Part shown: positions 13,678-17,660 of the stretch, piece by piece
Layout of the letters: the number at the start of each line of letters is the position of its first letter
How positions within the stretch are numbered: position 1 is the first letter of the stretch
From: Peptococcaceae bacterium UBA2264
GTDB lineage: Bacteria; Bacillota; Desulfitobacteriia; Desulfitobacteriales; Desulfitobacteriaceae
Assembly (NCBI GenBank): GCA_002347475.1
Contig: DDXI01000175.1
Coordinates: forward strand, 1-17,660
Length of the DNA: 17,660 nt
Direction of reading: 5' to 3'
The notes under the pieces: model-generated
What the model was told of the DNA's origin: nothing
What the model saw: only the letters and a program-made list of their open reading frames with translations
Database searches by the model: none
Made by a program: the position numbers and the translations under genes

Positions 13678-14781
13678 TTATTTTTCCCCAAGTTTAACAG
13701 GGATGGCATTTTCGAAAATCCACGTTTTATTGATAAAATCTCTTCCTTTTACTTCAATTTTATCTTCGAAGACTTCAATATAAAGACCTTCGCTTTTTCC
13801 GTAAAAGGATTTGAAGTCCGGGCTTATGGGACAGTATGTTGATGAATCATTATATATCGTAAAAACATTGTGTATTACAGTCGCCTGACTGCCTAACAAC
13901 AGATGTAAATGACCAGAAAACAGAATAATTTCCGGATATTTTTTCAGGATATTGTTTAATTGCTCTGCCTGGATCACATAGACGCCTATTTCGCCTGTTC
14001 TGTTGAACAAAGTCTGATGTAAAAAGACAAAAATTGGTTTGCCCGGAATGTAGTTTTCTTTGAGCTTCTCTTCCAGCCAGCTAAGCTGAGTGCTGGAAAG
14101 ATAGGCTGAATCACCAATATTTTTATCTGACATCGCCGATTTTTCCGAACCAAGGAAAATAAAATGATAACCTTTAAGATATGCGTCAGTATATACTCTT
14201 TCTCGTTGTGAAAAGGTAACAAATCGTCTTATCGCTTTTTCATCGGTATCACCATTCGGAAATGTACCCGGGCTCCAGGAATTATTCAAGGGTTCATAAT
14301 AAGCATTATAAAATTCATGATTACCAATTGTAGCAAACCATAGTGGATTGCCCTCCGTATTCAATCGCATTTTTTTTATTATACTGCCCAATAATGCATA
14401 ATCATCAGTCGTTCCGTCTCCCAGATCGCCGTTCAGCACAATAGTGTCAGGCTTCGGCTGTATGTTAACGGTCAAATCAGTCAGGGCGCCTACAAAATGT
14501 TCCAGCGCGGTTGCACTGCTCCGAATATGAATGTCACTAATAACAGCAAAAGTGAGAATTGGTAAATCTGACTCTGATACGGGTGTGCCTGCAGAAATAT
14601 CCGCTTTCGTTGTTGCTGGGGTGGAAGAATTAATCGGTGCAGAAGAAAAGTTCTTGTTCCTATAATTAACTGAAATTACCAGTATGCCAAAAAAGGCCAA
14701 AACAATCAAAATTAATACAATTATCCTATATAGAACAATATCTCTCGGGTTAACTAGTACTCTTTTCCTTATGGAGATCAC
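13678..14781 (-). CDS. membrane-anchored extracellular metallophosphoesterase
   Basis: This encodes a 367-residue calcineurin-like phosphoesterase (PF00149). One N-terminal transmembrane segment (about 17-38) is followed by a Ser/Thr-rich linker (45-70) and the catalytic domain. All metal-binding blocks are visible: SDIH (82-85), NGDLGD (117-122), GNHE (153-156), FLHQ (253-256) and GHLH (290-293). The domain should lie outside the cytoplasmic membrane. The substrate cannot be told; cell-wall phosphodiesters, nucleotides or phospho-sugars are possible. The start is set at the GTG at 14781, since it precedes the membrane segment, but the ribosome binding site is poor, so the exact start is unsure. 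It converges with the GT-C gene and has its own candidate promoter. Neighbouring glycan genes suggest, but do not prove, a role in surface polymer metabolism. Confidence 0.9.
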   Translation of the reverse strand: MISIRKRVLVNPRDIVLYRIIVLILIVLAFFGILVISVNYRNKNFSSAPINSSTPATTKADISAGTPVSESDLPILTFAVISDIHIRSSATALEHFVGALTDLTVNIQPKPDTIVLNGDLGDGTTDDYALLGSIIKKMRLNTEGNPLWFATIGNHEFYNAYYEPLNNSWSPGTFPNGDTDEKAIRRFVTFSQRERVYTDAYLKGYHFIFLGSEKSAMSDKNIGDSAYLSSTQLSWLEEKLKENYIPGKPIFVFLHQTLFNRTGEIGVYVIQAEQLNNILKKYPEIILFSGHLHLLLGSQATVIHNVFTIYNDSSTYCPISPDFKSFYGKSEGLYIEVFEDKIEVKGRDFINKTWIFENAIPVKLGEK

Positions 14782-15184
14782 CTAATTTCAGTTTGAGTTG
14801 TAACCTTCATCTAAATTAGTATTCTCGACATTCATAAAAATATCCTTTAATTCATGAATATTCAAATATACGTTAGGTAAACCAACTCAGTGCTGTTATT
14901 TTACCCTCATTGTCCTTATTGTATTGGTATTGCCCAAACACAAGACGAGAGCAAGTCAATTTCCGAGTGAAACACATCCTTTGGAGCTTATATAAGCCAG
15001 CGGAGCAACCTTCAGAGCCCGGGGCTATCCGGTGAGAAGCCACCACTTCGAGAAATTATTGAAAGAAGCCATCTTGCAAGAAAAGGAGGAATGGATTATG
15101 CTGGTAATAGGCGGCTGAAAAATAATAATTTAGCCAAGATTTAAAATAAGAACAGATCACCACAAAAGAAAGAGGGATTGTCTT
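14782..15184. other. intergenic stretch with a possible gene remnant
   Basis: Apart from the candidate metallophosphoesterase promoter and overlapping palindromes near 14850-14864, the stretch from 15001 to 15118 reads open without an upstream start. It contains RGYPVRSHHFEKLLKEAI-like text and ends in the six-codon frame MLVIGG (15098-15118) behind a full AAAAGGAGG site. This may be the tail of a lost gene or a very short leader peptide. No known structured RNA was recognised. Confidence 0.3.
14837..14865 (-). promoter_or_regulatory. candidate promoter with overlapping palindromes
   Basis: On the minus strand TTGAAT (14865 down to 14860) is 17 bases from TATTTT (14842 down to 14837). Two 10-base palindromes, ATTCATGAAT (14850-14859) and TGAATATTCA (14855-14864), overlap the -35 and spacer and could be an operator for the metallophosphoesterase. 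Confidence 0.3.
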
Positions 15185-15697
15185 ATGAAAAAAGCAATGG
15201 CTGTGCTTTTAACACTTGTATTTGTATGTTCATTATCTGGCTGCGCAAAAACTACTGAGCAGCAATCTGGCACTGAAATAGTCAATCCTGTTCAGGAATC
15301 AACCGCTGCAGAAATCCTCAAGACACTCGGCATAACGTTGAATGTTCCAAAAGATGCACAAAGCGTAAACTATTTTATCATCAATACGGATGATGGTTAT
15401 CCGATTGCACAGGCGAAGTTTACCAGAAGCAATGTTGAGTATACTTATCGTATTCGGTCTGCAACAGCGTTGGAAGATATTTCGGGAGCCTACTTTGACT
15501 GGACCAAGATAAAGAAGATTGAGGTTAGTTATTGCAGTGGTGAGTTGCGTTATAATGAAGGCAAAGAAGGCATCTGCTTGTGGTACGATGTTGTTCCCGG
15601 CCTTATGTATTGCATCTATATGGATAAAGGCGCTTCCGAAGAAATGCTCTTGTCTCTTGCTAATGAGCTTTATGTTCCTGCTCAGGATATTCCCTGA
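15185..15697 (+). CDS. small lipoprotein of unknown function
   Basis: This encodes a 170-residue exported protein. The signal peptide MKKAMAVLLTLVFVCSLSGC ends in the lipobox LSGC, giving a lipidated Cys at residue 20, followed by a Thr/Glu/Gln linker. The remaining domain of about 120 residues contains LGITLNVPKDAQSVNYFI, FTRSNVEYTYRIRSATALED and LWYDVVPGLMYCIYMDKG. Similar lipoproteins occur in Clostridia, but I cannot name a Pfam family with confidence. A purine-rich GAAAGAGGG site precedes the ATG at 15185. A terminator lies downstream, so it is probably monocistronic. It is upstream of sigI but separated by that terminator. Confidence 0.85.
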   Translation: MKKAMAVLLTLVFVCSLSGCAKTTEQQSGTEIVNPVQESTAAEILKTLGITLNVPKDAQSVNYFIINTDDGYPIAQAKFTRSNVEYTYRIRSATALEDISGAYFDWTKIKKIEVSYCSGELRYNEGKEGICLWYDVVPGLMYCIYMDKGASEEMLLSLANELYVPAQDIP

Positions 15698-15741
15698 GAA
15701 AGCTGATAAATAATTTTTGAATGAAAATTACTCGGATCTTG

Positions 15742-15776
15742 ATAAAGAAAAGCCTGGGAATACCAGGCTTCTTTAT
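15742..15776 (+). terminator. terminator after the lipoprotein gene
   Basis: AAGCCTGG (15750-15757) pairs with CCAGGCTT (15763-15770) around a 5-base loop; ATAAAG and CTTTAT extend the stem past a two-base bulge. The 3' side is T-rich. Confidence 0.75.
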
Positions 15777-15792
15777 ATGAAAGTTTAACTGT

Positions 15793-15827
15793 ACCCTAAA
15801 AAAGAAAGCAGTTTATTCGTATATAAT
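15793..15827 (+). promoter_or_regulatory. candidate SigI-dependent promoter of sigI-rsgI
   Basis: ACCCTA followed by a run of A (from 15793) and CGTA (15818-15821), 19 bases apart, resemble the ACCC / CGAA-type elements reported for SigI promoters, which would make sigI autoregulated. A TATAAT at 15822-15827 overlaps and could serve the housekeeping sigma factor, though no -35 partner is seen. Confidence 0.45.
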
Positions 15828-15857
15828 TAAATATACACTTTCTTTGGAGTTGATAAA

Positions 15858-16523
15858 ATGCGAGAACTCGATCAAATGGCTGTCATTGCGGCAAAGGATT
15901 CGCAGAAACTTAACGAGTTTATTGCGCAGCACGAATTTTTCATATTGAAAAGCGCCTTTAAGACAGCGAAGCACTATGTGTCAAAAAATGATGATGAGTG
16001 GTCAATAGTATTAGTTGCTTTTTCAGAAGCTATAAAGAAATACGATTACGAACGGGGAAGTTTTATTTCTTTTGCAGAACTGTTGATTCACAGAAGCCTT
16101 GTTGACTACTACAGAGTTCAAGGGAGATACAGTGCAGAGATTCAGGTTGATAGTCTTGAGGATAATGCCGTTATTGAAAAAAATGATAATAATTTAAAGT
16201 TGGAAATAGAGGCAATCAGCCAGGTGTTTCAAAGCTATGGGTTTTCTTTTATGGATTTAGCTGAATGCTCGCCAAAGGCTAAAAAAACAAAAGCTGCTTG
16301 TGGAAAAGTAGTTTCTTATCTGCTGAATAAACCTGTACTAATAACAGAAATGAGAAACAGCAAACAATTGCCTATTAAAATAATGGAAAAAAAAACAGGG
16401 GTACCCCGAAAAATTATAGAACGCCATCGTAAATTTATGATAGCAGCAGCTGAAATACTCCATGGAGATTATCCCTATCTCTCGGAATATTTAAGCTATA
16501 TCGGAGAGGAGGATGAGCGATGA
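15858..16523 (+). CDS. sigI: RNA polymerase sigma factor SigI
   Basis: This encodes a 221-residue alternative sigma factor of the SigI group. Region 2 lies near 20-90 with HEFFILKSAFKTAKHY, EWSIVLVAFSEAIKKYDYERGSF and FAELLIHRSLVDYYR. The C-terminal SigI domain follows, with the helix-turn-helix-like block LPIKIMEKKTGVPRKIIERHRKF near 173-195. SigI responds to heat and cell-envelope stress in Bacillus and to extracellular polysaccharides in Clostridium thermocellum, where it is held by RsgI. The ATG at 15858 follows TTGGAG by eight bases. The stop overlaps the rsgI start in ATGA, so the pair is translationally coupled. Length is slightly below that of B. subtilis SigI. Identification is supported both by sequence and by the partner gene. 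Confidence 0.93.
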   Translation: MRELDQMAVIAAKDSQKLNEFIAQHEFFILKSAFKTAKHYVSKNDDEWSIVLVAFSEAIKKYDYERGSFISFAELLIHRSLVDYYRVQGRYSAEIQVDSLEDNAVIEKNDNNLKLEIEAISQVFQSYGFSFMDLAECSPKAKKTKAACGKVVSYLLNKPVLITEMRNSKQLPIKIMEKKTGVPRKIIERHRKFMIAAAEILHGDYPYLSEYLSYIGEEDER

Positions 16524-17512
16524 AAGCAGTCGTAGTGGAGATTAAAAACGGATATGCTGCCTTGTTACAGGACGACGGAATAGTCGTGAAATTGAAGAAC
16601 AGAAATTTTAAGATTGGAGATGTGGTGAATATGAAACAAAAGGCAATACGAAAAAAAGGAAGATTTCAGGTCATAGCGGCAGCGGCAGCAATGTTTGTCA
16701 TGCTGATGGGCAGCGGAGGATATGCTTACGCAAGCCCTTATTATTATGTAAGCCTTGATGTTAATCCAAGTGTATTGATGGAAGTCAACATGTTTGAACG
16801 TGTTATTGGTGTGGAAGCCGTCAATGAAGATGCAGCTGCAGTTTTGGAAGGACTTGATTTAAAAAATAAAGATATCAAGGAGGCAATTTCCGTGGCTGTT
16901 GCACGCATAGCGGAAGCCGGCTACTTTGATGAAGAAGGCGGCAACATTTTGATTGCCTCTGCTGCAAAGAATGACGATAAGGCTGAACGGTTAGCTGGAA
17001 AGCTGCAAGGAGCAGTTGAAGAGGAAATCGTGGAAAATGGTCTAAAGGCAGAGGTATCAGCCGGAGCTGCGGGCTATGAAATGGTTCAGGCAGCTAAGGG
17101 ATGGGGTATGACTCCTGGAAAATATAATATTATTACCAATTTGCTTGGCGAAACAATTGATAGCCAGGAAGAAGCTGATGATTATATCAATACTCCTGTC
17201 AAAGAGTTGATGGCAGACTTTACAGCGGCAAAGGGCGCAGAAGGCCGGGAGAGAGCTGAAGAAGCTGCAGCGAATGGCCAAACTGACAGAGAAAAGAGCG
17301 AACCAGCTGAAAACGCAGGCCTGAAGGAACAAAATGCTGCAAGTAAAGCTGAACAAGCTGGCAGCCAGGAAGGAAATGCAGCCGTTGACACACCAGCTTC
17401 AGATAAAAAGGCTCCGAATGCGGATGCTATGCAAAACAATGTGACAAAAGAAAGACCTGCAACACCTGATATACCTGCAACACCAGAGGTACCAGCAGAC
17501 GGAACAATATAA
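16520..17512 (+). CDS. rsgI: anti-sigma-I factor RsgI
   Basis: This encodes a 330-residue transmembrane anti-sigma factor that binds SigI. The cytoplasmic RsgI N-terminal domain (1-48) has MKAVVVEIKNGYAALLQDDG. One transmembrane segment (about 49-72) follows, then the extracellular domain with YYYVSLDVNPSVLMEV and FERVIGVEAVNEDA. The N82-P83 bond lies in the motif where autoproteolysis of RsgI proteins is known to occur. After about residue 235 the protein becomes low-complexity, rich in Ala, Glu, Lys and Gln, and ends with PATPDIPATPEVPADG, a probable wall-spanning tail. No carbohydrate-binding or enzyme domain is present, unlike many C. thermocellum RsgI proteins, so the signal is unclear. 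The start lies after GGAGAGGAGG and overlaps sigI. A strong terminator follows. Confidence 0.93.
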   Translation: MKAVVVEIKNGYAALLQDDGIVVKLKNRNFKIGDVVNMKQKAIRKKGRFQVIAAAAAMFVMLMGSGGYAYASPYYYVSLDVNPSVLMEVNMFERVIGVEAVNEDAAAVLEGLDLKNKDIKEAISVAVARIAEAGYFDEEGGNILIASAAKNDDKAERLAGKLQGAVEEEIVENGLKAEVSAGAAGYEMVQAAKGWGMTPGKYNIITNLLGETIDSQEEADDYINTPVKELMADFTAAKGAEGRERAEEAAANGQTDREKSEPAENAGLKEQNAASKAEQAGSQEGNAAVDTPASDKKAPNADAMQNNVTKERPATPDIPATPEVPADGTI

Positions 17513-17525
17513 AAGCAAATATTTT

Positions 17526-17566
17526 AAGGCCTTTGGCAAGATGCTAAGGGCCTTTTTGCTTTTTTA
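17526..17566 (+). terminator. strong intrinsic terminator of sigI-rsgI
   Basis: AAGGCC (17526-17531) and GGCCTT (17549-17554) close a 13-bp stem with two G-U pairs and an AGA loop, followed by a T-rich tract with two T-runs. Confidence 0.88.
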
Positions 17567-17591
17567 ATATGGGATAGGTTTTATTTAAGAG

Positions 17592-17619
17592 TTGACCTCG
17601 GGTATAATTTTCATATGAA
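17592..17619 (+). promoter_or_regulatory. possible promoter for a gene beyond the window
   Basis: TTGACC (17592-17597) and TATGAA (17614-17619) are 16 bases apart. A TATAAT at 17603-17608 is an alternative -10. No coding start is visible before the end of the window. Confidence 0.35.
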
Positions 17620-17660
17620 GGGTGTATGTGATAGGATGTAAATGATAATATAAAAGTGTA

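Noticed and set aside
1..17660. CRISPR array, tRNA, rRNA, insertion sequence or prophage
   Set aside because: No regularly spaced direct repeats, no tRNA-like cloverleaf, no rRNA text and no transposase, integrase or phage structural motifs were seen.

Overview
The window looks like chromosomal DNA of a Gram-positive, low-to-medium GC anaerobe of the Bacillota, most likely class Clostridia (a Desulfosporosinus/Desulfitobacterium-like genome would fit). The evidence is the class III fructose-1,6-bisphosphatase, a SigI/RsgI pair, a CWB2 cell-wall protein, two type II cyclic-di-GMP riboswitches, strong AGGAGG-type ribosome binding sites and frequent TTG/GTG starts. No rRNA, tRNA, CRISPR array, intact transposase or phage gene was seen.

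Region 1 (about 1-7360) is a run of small envelope and stress-type genes: a YggT-family membrane protein, a double PRC-barrel protein, a minus-strand operon of a YtxH protein and a DUF948-like membrane protein, a secreted CWB2 protein, a 51-residue DUF5670-type membrane peptide, a second YtxH-like gene split by a frameshift, a LapA-like protein, a membrane-anchored coiled-coil protein and a small acidic protein. Two c-di-GMP-II aptamers lie in front of the CWB2 gene and the 51-residue gene. Their 64-base cores are identical, so both genes probably respond to the same second messenger.

Region 2 (about 7450-9600) holds fbp, a class III fructose-1,6-bisphosphatase for gluconeogenesis, with a likely TTG start.

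Region 3 (about 9690-14780) is a surface-glycan module. A minus-strand operon with overlapping genes runs glf (UDP-galactopyranose mutase), a GtrA-family membrane protein and a DPM1/GtrB-like GT2 glycosyltransferase. A polytopic GT-C-type glycosyltransferase is transcribed divergently from glf. Together they have the parts of a three-component lipid-linked sugar transfer system. A membrane-anchored metallophosphoesterase follows, convergent with the GT-C gene.

Region 4 (about 15185-17570) holds a small lipoprotein gene and then the sigI-rsgI operon, with a candidate self-recognised SigI promoter, an ATGA overlap and a strong terminator. This RsgI keeps the Asn-Pro autoproteolysis motif but has only a low-complexity tail outside the membrane. 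The last bases hold a possible promoter for a gene beyond the window.
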